From contig NZ_CP030118.1 in the NCBI RefSeq assembly GCF_006968745.1, positions 4,306,399 to 4,370,398 on the forward strand: a stretch of 64,000 bases of DNA, in the 5' to 3' direction. How positions within the stretch are numbered: the stretch's first letter is position 1; each line of letters begins with the position of its first letter. A program made the position numbers and the translations under genes. This document shows, piece after piece, positions 20,191 to 30,950 of the stretch. The notes beneath the pieces were generated by a model. It was not told the DNA's origin and ran no database searches. It saw nothing but the letters and a program-made list of their open reading frames with translations. This DNA comes from Brasilonema sennae CENA114 (GTDB lineage Bacteria; Cyanobacteriota; Cyanobacteriia; Cyanobacteriales; Nostocaceae).

Positions 20191-21130
20191 TCTTTGACCT
20201 CTGATGACTCTAAAAATAGGAACTTTTCCACGTGTTTCTATTTGAACTACCTAATTTTTGCCAAGTCAAAAGTTAATAAATTTACATCACAAGCTTTTTG
20301 CTCCTCGTAGACGCGTAGGGGCTTACCGCAGGCTATGGTAGGTTTCTTTCCGTCGTTCTGTACTAAAAAGTCAAGGCTTACTCCTTCAGCACAGAGAACT
20401 TTAAGCTACTAACACTCTGAGCCTGTGTTATTTTTGCCTTGTTTGACAATATATTTCGAGCTACCGTTTGAACAAATTTTAGCCGTAATGATGAAGTATA
20501 AATTTCAGAAGATTGTATGTAGTCTTCATCTTTTATACTTTATACTTTATACTTTGAGGAGGTTTCGCTGTCCTTATCAAGCATTATTGAGCGTTTTATT
20601 AGCTACTCAGCAATGATAATAAGCAGTTTTTTGTGCTTTTTGTATAAGCCTATTAGTGAATTTGAATATATGAATTTTTATTCATAATATATAGTTTACT
20701 AAAATATTTATATTAGTCAAGTTACAAACTAAACATTTTACTGATACCCAGATGATTGATTTTTGTTTTCAATTTGCTATATTTTGTTTCAGGACTTCTC
20801 TTAAGATAAGAGAGGTTGATAGAATGAAAAAAATGTTTCCTGAATTGAATAATTATTTCATAGAAATTTAACCAAATTTACCAGGAGCTATAGATGTAAT
20901 AGCAAATCATTTTTGAAAAGCGACTTTTTTCCAAACCCACTTTGTCACCGCAGTCTAAAAGACTGGAGCTTTTGCAAAAATGCTTGAAAAGATCACAGTA
21001 AAAAACCCCGCAAAACTTTACGAGGCTTCCATTAGACAGCTTATCAATAAATAGGGGGAAAGTGGTCTATAATTTGACAAAATTGGGTTACTTTGTCTTG
21101 GTTTAGCTATAATTGTGCATCTGCACAGGT
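20191..21130. other. Gene-free stretch with STRR heptamers
   Basis: About 940 bp, AT-rich. Near 20530-20560 is a tandem heptamer array (TTTATAC repeated about three times). Near 20310-20342 is a fragment of a common repeat (GACGCGTAGGGGCTTACCGC). The only structure of note near 21000 is a terminator listed separately. No plausible gene. Confidence 0.5.
20999..21026 (-). terminator. Putative rho-independent terminator of the ParB-like gene
   Basis: Read on the minus strand: GCCTCG, a loop AAAGTTTTG, CGGGG, then six T residues. It has a short GC stem and U tract about 105 bp past the stop of the ParB-like gene, in the right orientation. Confidence 0.5.
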
Positions 21131-22171
21131 CTATCTTTTTGTTTCTTGTGACTCCATGCCTACAACAGCATAACTCTTGTGAAAGTATTCCTGTTGGTTT
21201 CCCTCATTGAGCGCTTGTTTAGCTGCTTCAATGATTGTTTTGAGATGAAATTTACTCAGCCCATTGCTAGCAGATGTGGAGATGATCTTACTCAACTGCT
21301 CTGGAGACAGATGTATGATTTCCATTGCAATTTTATTAATTATTATGTCTTGAAGGTTAATCGTTTCTGTTGAGGGCGTAGCGTAAGACTGATGTTCAAG
21401 TTGTTGGTGTACATTAGTCAACGATTGTCCATTGAAAAGCTGTACCTCCGACTCTTTAAAGCTGGAAGTTTGTTCATTATTAGCAACGTACGTGCTACTA
21501 TCAGGCTGCCCTACTAACACGTCAATTTGGTGATCACATTGACTTTGTTGAGGATTATCTGTACATATAAGCACCCGTTCGCATTCGTCCTCCGAATGTT
21601 GCTTTGAAGATTCTCCAATATTTGTCGATGTCATTCCCTCGCCAATGTGAGTGGTGTCAAGTGTGTAAGTTTTTCCTTGGCGTTGTGCAGTGCGTTTTTT
21701 GGTATCTGCGTTTTTATCGCAGATAGATTCACGCATTTGACGAACCATAAATTCGGAAACGCCACAACGTTTGGCAATCTCGCGATTACTCCAATGATTC
21801 CACTCCTCATCTTGTAGCATTATATTCACCGCACGGCGTTTATCTGCGTTAGTACGTCGTAAACCATGATTGGCATTGGCTCCCACTGAGTACAGCAAAG
21901 CGTCGCGGCGGTTACCCTGGTGTATTTCTACGGCAATCTCCTGACGCCCAGCTTTTTTAGTTGCATGCAGCCGATGGAAACCGTCTGCCAGCCAGTAGTT
22001 CTTGCCGTCGTAAAAGACTAAAATTGGGGGAAAGATGGCATCCGACGTTATCGCTTCCGCATATTCTGCAATGACATCCCAGTTGAGTTTGACGCGTGAC
22101 TGAGTACCACCATTGATCAAAATGTCTGCAATCGGAAGGTACTCGACTGTTGGGATAGATATAGTCGTCAT
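21131..22171 (-). CDS. ParB-like nuclease-domain (ParB/Srx fold) protein with HTH, orphan
   Basis: 346 residues. Residues 10-100 are a ParB N-terminal domain: EYLPIADILINGGTQSR, FPPILVFYDGKNYWLADGFHRLHATKKAG (the DGFHR motif is the ParB CTP/nucleotide loop equivalent). A helical DNA-binding stretch follows (DKRRAVNIMLQDEEWNHWSNREIAKRCGVSEFMVRQMR), clearly an HTH. The region from 170 to 265 is polar and low in conserved features. The C-terminus (IVINKIAMEIIHLSPEQLSKIISTSAS-like) is helical. No ParA partner is adjacent. More likely a transcription regulator or mobile-element relic than a partition protein. Confidence 0.8.
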   Translation of the reverse strand: MTTISIPTVEYLPIADILINGGTQSRVKLNWDVIAEYAEAITSDAIFPPILVFYDGKNYWLADGFHRLHATKKAGRQEIAVEIHQGNRRDALLYSVGANANHGLRRTNADKRRAVNIMLQDEEWNHWSNREIAKRCGVSEFMVRQMRESICDKNADTKKRTAQRQGKTYTLDTTHIGEGMTSTNIGESSKQHSEDECERVLICTDNPQQSQCDHQIDVLVGQPDSSTYVANNEQTSSFKESEVQLFNGQSLTNVHQQLEHQSYATPSTETINLQDIIINKIAMEIIHLSPEQLSKIISTSASNGLSKFHLKTIIEAAKQALNEGNQQEYFHKSYAVVGMESQETKR

Positions 22172-23228
22172 AACTATTGTGTTTTAGGAGCTTTAACAGA
22201 CATGGGTGAATTCTAAGAGCTACCAATAAAAGCTAAAACCCAATTCTTTATCCACTGGAAAGTGACATATTTTTAAGCAACTCCCTGAATCCATAGAAAA
22301 CCTTAAGTAATAATTACTTTGATATTAGAGATTTTTCAATCTGCCTATTTATACACTTTTATGTACTAATTTTACAATTCTATGTAATTGGATATAACTG
22401 TAGGTAAAGATTGAAAGTAATCTCAGATACTTTTTAATTTGTCAAGAGAACTTGATACATATAAATTTTCAGACTTTCAAGATACTTTTCTCAAAAAAAT
22501 GTTAGTTGTTTACGTAAAATATTTGATAAAAACCAGGCTCATTGCTGCCACTGCTCTTTGCTCTACGCAACGTTGCTCATGAAAAGTTTCTAGTTAGGTT
22601 TTATCAGTTCACCGGACTCATAATACTAGCTTCTGTTTTCCTAGGAAATTTCTTATTTTTATCAAATTTGTGTGTTGAAAGTTTAATTATGCTATATACT
22701 CGGAACTAAGAGCTTTCAATATACTTAAGCATATCAATACTCTAGGCAAAGCTGCAGAGCTTATGGATACCCAAATTCATACAACTAGCCAACTGGGGGC
22801 AATATCGAAAAAATTTACCTGATACAGACTTTCGATTTTTTTCTCTAGACTTGATACCTGTAAACCTACTGGTATAACTAACCATAATACCTTCCTAAAA
22901 GGAATGGCTCAAGGAAAGAGGATTAGTCTAAATCAGCCACCTTAACGAAATAAGTCATGTGGAGCAGAGATTTTACTTATAGTGGTTTAATTTATGTCAG
23001 TATCAAGGTAGCTTTTTCATAACGCTCTTGCATTAAGGTTTGAACCAAAAGTGTGAATGTCGCGTATACGTCTAACACCTGTTTAATTGTTAGTTTAAAT
23101 CATGATTTGATTACCCAACGTCAAATCGGAAGTTTTGTGATGGCATGTATAAACCATCTCAGGAATTTTTCCGCTTTGCAGAAGTCTAAATAGTGTTTAC
23201 ATAGCTAGCATCCAACAGTTATTTGTAA
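22172..23228. other. Gene-free stretch upstream of the Wzm/Wzt exporter
   Basis: About 1.05 kb, strongly AT-rich, between divergent genes. No ORF, tRNA or clear repeat was seen. It should contain the exporter promoter and the promoter of the ParB-like gene. Confidence 0.45.
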
Positions 23229-24053
23229 ATGGATACTACAAAAACTCTTATCAAAGCCGGTCGAACTGAAAGTCTGTATTGGAAAGATTTGTGGCGCTAT
23301 CGAGAGCTGTTTTACTTTCTAGCTTGGCGCGATATTTTGGTGCGGTATAAGCAGACTGTGATTGGGATTGCTTGGGCTTTGCTTCGACCATTTTTAGCAA
23401 TGATTATTTCCACAGTGGTGTTTGGCAATCTCGCGAAGTTACCCTCGGAGGGTGTGCCCTACCCTATTTTAGTATTTGCAGCAATGCTGCCCTGGCAATT
23501 TTTTGCTAGCTCTTTAACAGAGTGCAGTCTCAGCTTGATCCATAGTAGTCACCTCATTTCCAAAGTTTATTTTCCTCGCTTGATTGTGCCAGTCAGCTCA
23601 GTGATTGTTAGCTTTGTAGATTTTCTAATCTCTGGCATCATCCTGTTAGCGTTGATGGCTTGGTATAACTTTGTGCCCGATTGGCGTATCTTGACGCTAC
23701 CGTTCTTTATTCTGATTGCCTTTGCAGTGGCGATTGGAGGGGGGCTTTGGTTAGGGGCGCTGAATGTCAAGTACCGTGATTTCCGCCATATTGTACCGTT
23801 TCTTGTGCAGTTTGGCTTTTATGTATCTCCAGTCGCTTATAGTAGCAGCGTGATATCGCAAAAGTGGCGCTTACTCTACTCTTTGAATCCAATGGTAGGG
23901 GTGATTGATGGCTTTCGTTGGGCGATTTTGAGCGGGCAGTCAAAACTCTACTTGCCGGGATTCATTCTATCTATGGGATTGGCTTCTCTGCTTCTTGCCA
24001 GTGGTATTTGGTACTTCCGTAAAACCGAACGCACGTTTGCAGATGTTATTTAA
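23229..24053 (+). CDS. wzm: ABC-2 type polysaccharide export permease (Wzm/TagG family)
   Basis: 274 residues, six predicted membrane segments (for example AWALLRPFLAMIISTVVFGNL, FLISGIILLALMAWYNFV, LPFFILIAFAVAIGGGLWLGAL). The N-terminal WRYRELFYFLAWRDILVRYKQTVIGIAWALLRP and the late FYVSPVAYSSSVI and LYSLNPMVGVIDGFRWAIL are hallmarks of Wzm. It forms the inner-membrane channel for a lipid-linked O-antigen-like or capsular glycan. The ATPase gene begins 15 bp downstream, so both are one operon. Confidence 0.93.
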   Translation: MDTTKTLIKAGRTESLYWKDLWRYRELFYFLAWRDILVRYKQTVIGIAWALLRPFLAMIISTVVFGNLAKLPSEGVPYPILVFAAMLPWQFFASSLTECSLSLIHSSHLISKVYFPRLIVPVSSVIVSFVDFLISGIILLALMAWYNFVPDWRILTLPFFILIAFAVAIGGGLWLGALNVKYRDFRHIVPFLVQFGFYVSPVAYSSSVISQKWRLLYSLNPMVGVIDGFRWAILSGQSKLYLPGFILSMGLASLLLASGIWYFRKTERTFADVI

Positions 24054-24068
24054 GTAGGGAGTGAGAGT

Positions 24069-25370
24069 ATGTCTGATAATGTAGTCCGGGTTGAAAATTT
24101 AGGCAAGAAATATACAATTAGCCACCAAAAACGGGGAGCTAACAGTACTTTGCGGGATGCGATCGCCACTACCACCAAAGCCATCAGTCGTAAACTCCTA
24201 ACACCCTTTGGCAAAAAAATACCCCACCCAAATCATGAAGATTTTTGGGCGTTGAGGAATGTTTCTTTTGATATTAAGCAGGGCGAAGTTGTTGGCATTA
24301 TCGGTCGCAATGGAGCAGGAAAATCAACTCTTTTAAAGATTTTAAGCCGGATTACTGAACCCACAACAGGACAAATTTTAATTACCGGAAGAGTCGCAAG
24401 TTTGTTGGAAGTGGGAACAGGTTTTCACCAAGAATTAACAGGACGAGAAAACATTTTCCTGAACGGTGCTATTTTGGGTATGAGCAAGGCTGAGATTAAA
24501 AAGAAGTTTGATGAAATTGTGTCTTTTGCAGAAGTGGAGAAGTTTTTAGATACTCCTGTGAAGCATTATTCATCTGGGATGTACGTACGCCTTGCTTTTG
24601 CCATAGCAGCACACCTAGAACCAGAAATCCTGATTGTGGACGAAGTACTAGCAGTGGGGGATGTGCAATTTCAAAAGAAATGTCTGGGAAAGATGAATAA
24701 CGTGGCGAAGGAAGGGCGAACTATTTTATTCGTGACTCATAACATGAGTATGGTGGAATCTTTGTGCGATCGCGGAATTCTTCTTGAACAAGGCACACTG
24801 TGTGTAGATGGGACTTCAGAAGAAGCTGTTAGGGTTTACCTAGAAAAGTCTTACAGTCTGGCTCAAGAGTTACCCTTAAACCAGAGAAGAGATCGCACTG
24901 GTTCTGGAAGAGTCAGAGTTTCTAGTTTTAGAATCTTGAATGAAAAAGGTCATGAAGAGCAAGTTTTACAATCTGGAAAAAATTACTATTTTGAAGTAGG
25001 ATATTCAAACTATATAGGAAAGCGTCTGAGTAATGTAGTTGTAAGTATTGCTTTCGCCGATGAAAGAGGTACCTTTGACTTGTTATTAAGGAGTAATTTC
25101 ACCAACGATTATCTGACTCTTAATTCTGATCAAGGCTATATTCTTTGTGGCATAGAAAATTTGCCTTTAGTGAATGGCTTGTATCTAGTTTCGATATATC
25201 TATCACATGCAGATAGTGAAACGCTAGATGATATTCAAGAAGCTGTATCTGTGGTTGTAGATGGAGGTGACTTTTTTGGTACTGGTAATCCTGGTTTGCC
25301 AAACTTCTGTAAGTTTTTAGTTAAAGCAGACTGGTCTACATCACACGCTCATTTATTCTCCCACATGTAA
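24069..25370 (+). CDS. wzt: ABC polysaccharide exporter ATPase with C-terminal glycan-binding domain (Wzt family)
   Basis: 433 residues. N-terminal ATPase: Walker A GIIGRNGAGKSTLLK (about residue 76), TGRENIFLNG, signature YSSGMYVRLAFAIA, Walker B ILIVDEVLAVGD, H-loop VTHNM. Residues 270-433 form a separate beta-rich domain (GSGRVRVSSFRIL, YYFEVGYSNY, LPLVNGLYLVSIYLS), the type that recognises the non-reducing end of the glycan in Wzt proteins of terminal-modified O antigens. It powers export through the upstream permease. Confidence 0.93.
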   Translation: MSDNVVRVENLGKKYTISHQKRGANSTLRDAIATTTKAISRKLLTPFGKKIPHPNHEDFWALRNVSFDIKQGEVVGIIGRNGAGKSTLLKILSRITEPTTGQILITGRVASLLEVGTGFHQELTGRENIFLNGAILGMSKAEIKKKFDEIVSFAEVEKFLDTPVKHYSSGMYVRLAFAIAAHLEPEILIVDEVLAVGDVQFQKKCLGKMNNVAKEGRTILFVTHNMSMVESLCDRGILLEQGTLCVDGTSEEAVRVYLEKSYSLAQELPLNQRRDRTGSGRVRVSSFRILNEKGHEEQVLQSGKNYYFEVGYSNYIGKRLSNVVVSIAFADERGTFDLLLRSNFTNDYLTLNSDQGYILCGIENLPLVNGLYLVSIYLSHADSETLDDIQEAVSVVVDGGDFFGTGNPGLPNFCKFLVKADWSTSHAHLFSHM

Positions 25371-25672
25371 TTAATTTGATTTTCATAAATTAAAGATTCC
25401 GTTTACAACTATAGCAATCCTATATGAGTTGTGAGAATTTATCGAACCGCCAAGATGAGCCAGCGCTGCAGGAGGGTTTCCCGACCTAGGCGACTGGCGT
25501 CGCCAAGGATGCCAAGAAAGAGAGGAGAAAATCTTACGTTTTTTGTAGCGTAGATGTAGGGCTTATGATTTAGGACTGCTATATGAAACAGAATCAAACG
25601 ATAGTGAAATTATTTTTTAATGTCATTTCGATATTACCTTTATCAAGCTGACTTTCATTACTGGAGGCTAAA
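25371..25672. repeat. Gap with mosaic repeat fragment and left arm of an inverted repeat
   Basis: A mosaic GC-rich repeat fragment is at about 25444-25510 (GCCAGCGCTGCAGGAGGGTT, then the GACCTAGGCGACTGGCG module). GGCTTATGATTTAGGACTGC...TATA at 25560-25583 is the exact reverse complement of 27225-27248, beyond the next gene. Confidence 0.75.
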
Positions 25673-27217
25673 ATGTCATACAAAATTCTTTATTACAACT
25701 GGGATCCTTACTTTGGAAAACCATCTTTAGGGGGAGGTGTATCAATATACTGCCGGAGTTTGATTGATTATTTTAGTCAACAAAGTGACTATGAAGTGAA
25801 TTTTCTTTATAGTGGGGTTGACTACACCTTTTTTGGGAAACAACCTTACGTTAAACAGGTTAGTAACAGTCGTCATCCTAGTGTTCCAACCTTCTCAATA
25901 GTTAATTCTCCTGTTTTCTCCCCTTCTCACTTTTATTTTGATAACCCTATAGGAAATGTTGAAAATCCTGAGTTAGAAAAATACTTTCAACAGTTTTTAG
26001 TAGAACATGGGCCTTTTCAAATTATTCACTTTCATAACTTGGAAGGATTAACTGCTACTTGCCTTAAGATAGCTAAAGAGAGCGGTGCTCGGGTGGTATT
26101 TAGCTTGCACAACTATTGGTCGGTTTGCCCTCAAGTTAATTTATGGAAATTAGAAAGTAGCCCATGCTCAAATTATCTTGAAGGAAGAGCTTGTGTTTCC
26201 TGCCTAGACACAAAAATACATGTAGATTTAGAACTGACTCTTAGAAAACTAAATCATTTAGGAAGTTTGCTAGGTCAGGATCAGCAATCACTTCCTGTGG
26301 CTGTAGCTAAAAAAATTTACAGGGGGATCTACAGCCAAATTTGGTATCAACTGATAACTCGTACAAAATCTCCCTTGAACAAACCTCTTGAGATGAGTAG
26401 TACAGATATGCCTCGGCAAGCCGATTTGTACCGCTATCGGCGAGAGGAAATTGTTTCTCTTATAAACCGCTATGTTGATGTTGCGCTATCTGTTTCTGAG
26501 CGAACCACTGCCATTTATAAGCAGTATGGAGTGAACCCAGCTCTATTGACGACAAAATATATAGGCAGCCAATCGGCTCAGTTTCAAGTACCACCCAGCA
26601 ACCCAGCGACGTATACTCAAGGGCAGCCTTTTAAATTAATCTATATGGGACCAGCAAGAAGAGATAAAGGATTCTACTTCTTGTTAGAAGAACTACGTTC
26701 TTTACCACAGGAAGAATTAAGTTCGCTTGAGTTGGTTGTAGCAAGCCGAATTTATGATTCGGTCGAGTTGGGAGCGTCAATTGAGCAGAAAGGACGGTTA
26801 TTATCTCTGGCTCAATCTCTTCACCGTTTCCGTTTCTACCCTGGTTACAAATACGAGAATATTCCCAATATGTTGGATGGAATCCACTTGGGAGTTGTCC
26901 CATCACAATGGGAAGATAATCTCCCACAAGTTACTTTTGAACTTATCGCCTGTCGCGTGCCAGTACTTTGCTCAAATCGAGGAGGTGCACAGGAGTTTGT
27001 TCGCCATCCAGCTTTCATTTTTGACCCTTCAAAAGAAGGAGACTTCGAGTCCAAACTCCGTACTATTCGAGAGAACCCATACTTACTCACCGAGTTTTGG
27101 CAAGAGGCGCGACCAGTCAAAACAGTAGAACAGCATTTTCATGAATTAAACGAAGTTTATCAGACGGACATCGGAAAATCACTTTCTCTTGTTGGTGCGA
27201 GTTCTAGTGGTGATTAA
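25673..27217 (+). CDS. Family 4 glycosyltransferase (GT-B fold)
   Basis: 514 residues. The N-terminal lobe has KILYYNWDPYFGKPSLGGGVSIYCRSL and IIHFHNLEGLTATCLKIAKESGARVVFSLHNYW. A cysteine cluster follows (PC, ACVSC), seen in some GT4 enzymes. The C-terminal lobe has FKLIYMGPARRDKGFYFLLEEL and the donor-binding HLGVVPSQWEDNLPQVTFELIACRVPVLCSNRGGAQEFV with the E-x7-E-like motif. It is probably a cytoplasmic transferase building the glycan exported by Wzm/Wzt. A middle section of about 100 residues (LRKLNHLGSLLGQDQQ onwards) is longer than usual. The gene is flanked by 24-bp inverted repeats. Confidence 0.9.
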   Translation: MSYKILYYNWDPYFGKPSLGGGVSIYCRSLIDYFSQQSDYEVNFLYSGVDYTFFGKQPYVKQVSNSRHPSVPTFSIVNSPVFSPSHFYFDNPIGNVENPELEKYFQQFLVEHGPFQIIHFHNLEGLTATCLKIAKESGARVVFSLHNYWSVCPQVNLWKLESSPCSNYLEGRACVSCLDTKIHVDLELTLRKLNHLGSLLGQDQQSLPVAVAKKIYRGIYSQIWYQLITRTKSPLNKPLEMSSTDMPRQADLYRYRREEIVSLINRYVDVALSVSERTTAIYKQYGVNPALLTTKYIGSQSAQFQVPPSNPATYTQGQPFKLIYMGPARRDKGFYFLLEELRSLPQEELSSLELVVASRIYDSVELGASIEQKGRLLSLAQSLHRFRFYPGYKYENIPNMLDGIHLGVVPSQWEDNLPQVTFELIACRVPVLCSNRGGAQEFVRHPAFIFDPSKEGDFESKLRTIRENPYLLTEFWQEARPVKTVEQHFHELNEVYQTDIGKSLSLVGASSSGD

Positions 27218-27224
27218 TGATAGT

Positions 27225-27248
27225 TATAGCAGTCCTAAATCATAAGCC
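27225..27248. repeat. Right arm of a 24-bp inverted repeat flanking the GT4 gene
   Basis: TATAGCAGTCCTAAATCATA followed by AGCC; perfect reverse complement of 25560-25583. A widespread intergenic motif of this kind exists in cyanobacteria, so it may be coincidental pairing of two common repeats. Confidence 0.75.
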
Positions 27249-27319
27249 GTATAGATACGCTGCGCAAACGTGAATAACTAAATTTCCGACAACTTTTGCA
27301 AAGTCAGGAATCTCAGTCT

Positions 27320-27358
27320 GCATTAAATCCCCCGGATAAAATCCGGGGGATTTAATGC
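27320..27358. terminator. Long perfect hairpin, possible transcription terminator
   Basis: An 18-bp perfect stem (GCATTAAATCCCCCGGAT) with a three-base loop AAA. It is about 100 bp past the GT4 stop. There is no clear T run after it on the plus strand, so it may be a folded-RNA terminator, a processing signal or simply a repeat. Confidence 0.5.
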
Positions 27359-27546
27359 GTTGGTGCGTTCTGCGTTCTTCTTAAGCTTCTTCTGCCCAAG
27401 TTGCCACCAAAATCCCGTATATTTACGACGCCCGTATCTTGTAAATAAAGCTACATTTAACTAAAGCTATCTCTTACATAACTGAAAAGACAGAGAAAGT
27501 CTGTATTTTCAATCACTCTTTATAAAAGAATGAGAAGGTCGAACTG

Positions 27547-29163
27547 ATGTATAACAAAGTCCTTCCTCCAACTTGGTTACGGTTTTTACTAATCGTCTTA
27601 TTAATACTGGGCGTGTTTTTTCGCTTTGTCAATCTTGACCGAAAAATCTACTGGTACGATGAGACTTTTACCTCATTACGGATTTTTGGCTACACCATGT
27701 CAGAAGTGGTCGAGCAAGTTTGCAATGGTAAAGAAGTAGGCGTTGAAGATTTACAGAAGTATCAGCATCCCACTTCAGAGAAAACCTTAACAGATACTCT
27801 TAAATCTTTAGCAGTAGAAGATCCTCAGCATCCGCCATTATATTACGTAATCACGCGATTTTGGGTGCAATGGTTTGGTAGTTCAGTGGCGGTAATAAGA
27901 AGTTTCTCTGCCCTGAGTAGCTTGTTGGTGTTCCCTTGCATCTACTGGTTATGTCTGGAATTATTTGATTCGTCGCTTGTGGGATGGGTAGCGATTGCAC
28001 TGGTAGCTGTGTCGCCATTTCATGTGCTATACGCACAGGAAGCGCGAGAGTACAGTTTGTGGACTTCAACAATTTTGCTGTCAAGCGCAACATTATTACG
28101 AGCAATGCGACTAAAAACAAAGCTCAGTTGGGCAATGTATGCAGTTAGTATGGTATTAGGGCTGTATACATTTGTGTTTTCTGCGTTGGTGACAATTGCT
28201 CATGGTATCTATGTAGTTGCAACTGAAAAGTTTCGATTCACTAAGACGGTTATTGCTTATCTGCTTGCCTCTTTATTAGGGTTTTTAGCCTTCACACCCT
28301 GGCTTTTGGTTATTATTATTAATTTTGCACAAGCTCAGAATACAACACGCTGGACATCTGATAAAGTTTCCCAGTTAACTTTAATGAAAAACTGGATTAT
28401 TAACCTTAGTTATTTTTTCATAGATTTTGGCTACGATTTAGGCAGTTACGAGCATGAACCTAAATTGAAAATTCTAACCAAATTATTGATTCCTTTTATC
28501 TTAATTTTGGTAGGATATTCGATTTCTTTTCTTTGTCTTAAAACTCCAAAGCGGGTTTGGTTGTTTGTCTTAACATTGATTGGCGTGACAGCGCTACCTT
28601 TAACAATACCGGATTTAATTCTTGGAGGGGTGCGATCGCAAACCCCCCGGTATTTAATCCCTTTCTATTTAGGTATTCAGCTAGCTGTTGCTTATCTCCT
28701 AGCCACTCAAATTATTCCCATCTCTGTTAACATCTGGAAACAAAAGCTTTGGCAAGTTGTTATGGTTGTGCTGCTGACATCTGGAGTCCTATCCTGTGTA
28801 AGTAGTTCTGAAGCAAAAACTTGGTGGCTTAAGTATCAAAACATTTATACTCCCCAAGTGGTTGACATTATCAACAAATCTAGTCAGCCACTTGTGATGA
28901 GTTCCTGTCAGGGAAGTTGGTCTCTTCTAGCTGATAAATTCTCTCTGATTGACCAAATTGATCCAAAAGTACGCTTTGAATTGATCAATGAATCAAAGGT
29001 ACCGCAAATTCCTAATAATTTCAGAGATGTGTTTCTATACAACCCTTCCCACAATTCTTACCTGGAAGCAGTGCGATCCAAGCTTGAGAACGAGCAGAAT
29101 TACAAGATAGAGGAGAATATTTACCCGAAAAAGTTACAGCTTTGGAAATTGGTTAAAAAATAG
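27547..29163 (+). CDS. Membrane glycosyltransferase of the ArnT/PMT (GT39/GT83-like) superfamily
   Basis: 538 residues with about ten hydrophobic segments. Early YWYDETFTSLRIF carries the Asp-Glu pair placed like the catalytic acid in PMT/ArnT-type GT-C enzymes. DPQHPPLYYVITRFWVQWFG, and VSPFHVLYAQEAREYSLWT are typical of this family. It would use a polyprenyl-phosphate sugar and act on the outer face of the membrane. The soluble C-terminal 100 residues (PQVVDIINKSSQPLVMSSCQGSW onward) are periplasmic. Context suggests late glycan modification. Confidence 0.85.
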   Translation: MYNKVLPPTWLRFLLIVLLILGVFFRFVNLDRKIYWYDETFTSLRIFGYTMSEVVEQVCNGKEVGVEDLQKYQHPTSEKTLTDTLKSLAVEDPQHPPLYYVITRFWVQWFGSSVAVIRSFSALSSLLVFPCIYWLCLELFDSSLVGWVAIALVAVSPFHVLYAQEAREYSLWTSTILLSSATLLRAMRLKTKLSWAMYAVSMVLGLYTFVFSALVTIAHGIYVVATEKFRFTKTVIAYLLASLLGFLAFTPWLLVIIINFAQAQNTTRWTSDKVSQLTLMKNWIINLSYFFIDFGYDLGSYEHEPKLKILTKLLIPFILILVGYSISFLCLKTPKRVWLFVLTLIGVTALPLTIPDLILGGVRSQTPRYLIPFYLGIQLAVAYLLATQIIPISVNIWKQKLWQVVMVVLLTSGVLSCVSSSEAKTWWLKYQNIYTPQVVDIINKSSQPLVMSSCQGSWSLLADKFSLIDQIDPKVRFELINESKVPQIPNNFRDVFLYNPSHNSYLEAVRSKLENEQNYKIEENIYPKKLQLWKLVKK

Positions 29164-29491
29164 TATTTTCATGAGTGAATTGTGTGGCACTAGTTTTCAA
29201 GAAAGATGCTTAATAGGGAATAGGGAACGCTTAACAGGGAACGCTTAACACGGAAAGAATGTTTCTTTCATTCATAATGGGTGGCGATACGCCTCTGGCG
29301 TCTGCGCTTTGCGCAATCGCCTTTGGTGGCTCCTCCGGAGCATCGCTGCCAATCGGACGTTCCTAAGAGGAACCGCTACACTTCGCCCGGTATTTTTGCT
29401 TTCCGTTGTTGTCGCGAGTTCCAGTGCTGATTAATGATAGTTATCAGTTATTAGTTGTTACTGATAACTGATAACTGTTAACTATTAACTG
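29164..29491. repeat. Repeat-rich convergent gap
   Basis: Near 29212-29255 are GGGAATA/GGGAACG heptamer-like units with AACGCTTAACA. Near 29284-29330 is a GCGATACGCCTCTGGCGTCTGC repeat. Near 29450-29492 are GATAACT/TTAACTG heptamers. Positions 29405-29441 repeat the last codons and downstream bases of the GT4 gene (27190-27226) with about 33 of 37 identities. No gene. Confidence 0.7.
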
Positions 29492-30565
<1,074 letters not shown>

Positions 30566-30674
30566 CTAAACAAAGGGAGAAAGTCAAAAGAAATTATCTT
30601 TTACTCTTTACTTCCCAATCCTGACAGTCCCGGTAAGCTAAGGCGTATTTACTTGGCATCTTTTAAGATTTTTG

Positions 30675-30950
30675 CTATTTACACAGCTTTCTGGGTCGCT
30701 TTTGGTTAGCATTACAACAATCCGTCTTTGGTTCAAAGTCAAGACAGCCGAGTGCTTCTAGGGAACATGCTTTCACTGGGTTAACTGTGCACTTGAGGCG
30801 GTAGTCATTGGTAAAATATTCACAACCAGAGCAAGGAATTTGGTGCAAAGTTTTGAGATGACTTGCTCCTGTTTTCAAAGTTATCCAGACATTCCAAATC
30901 AAGAACATCAGAATAGCCCATCCCGATACAGCGCAAAAAAGTGTAAGCAT
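30675..30950 (-). CDS. Small Cys-rich membrane protein, cyanobacterial hypothetical
   Basis: 91 residues. One N-terminal transmembrane segment (LFCAVSGWAILMFLIWNVWITL) is followed by a soluble tail with Cys in CSGCEYFTNDYRLKC, VNPVKACSLEALGC and DCC, spaced as if binding metal or forming disulphides. CSGC...YRLKCTVNP...A...CxDFEP recurs in small cyanobacterial proteins I cannot assign to a function. It lies upstream of gap on the same strand, 134 bp away. Confidence 0.65.
   Translation of the reverse strand: MLTLFCAVSGWAILMFLIWNVWITLKTGASHLKTLHQIPCSGCEYFTNDYRLKCTVNPVKACSLEALGCLDFEPKTDCCNANQKRPRKLCK

Noticed and set aside
21131-22171. Chromosome or plasmid partition locus
   Set aside because: A ParB-like domain is present but no ParA, no parS-like palindromes and no replication genes nearby.
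25560-27248. Composite transposon around GT4
   Set aside because: There is no transposase and the inverted repeat is similar to a widespread intergenic motif; kept only as a low-interest finding.
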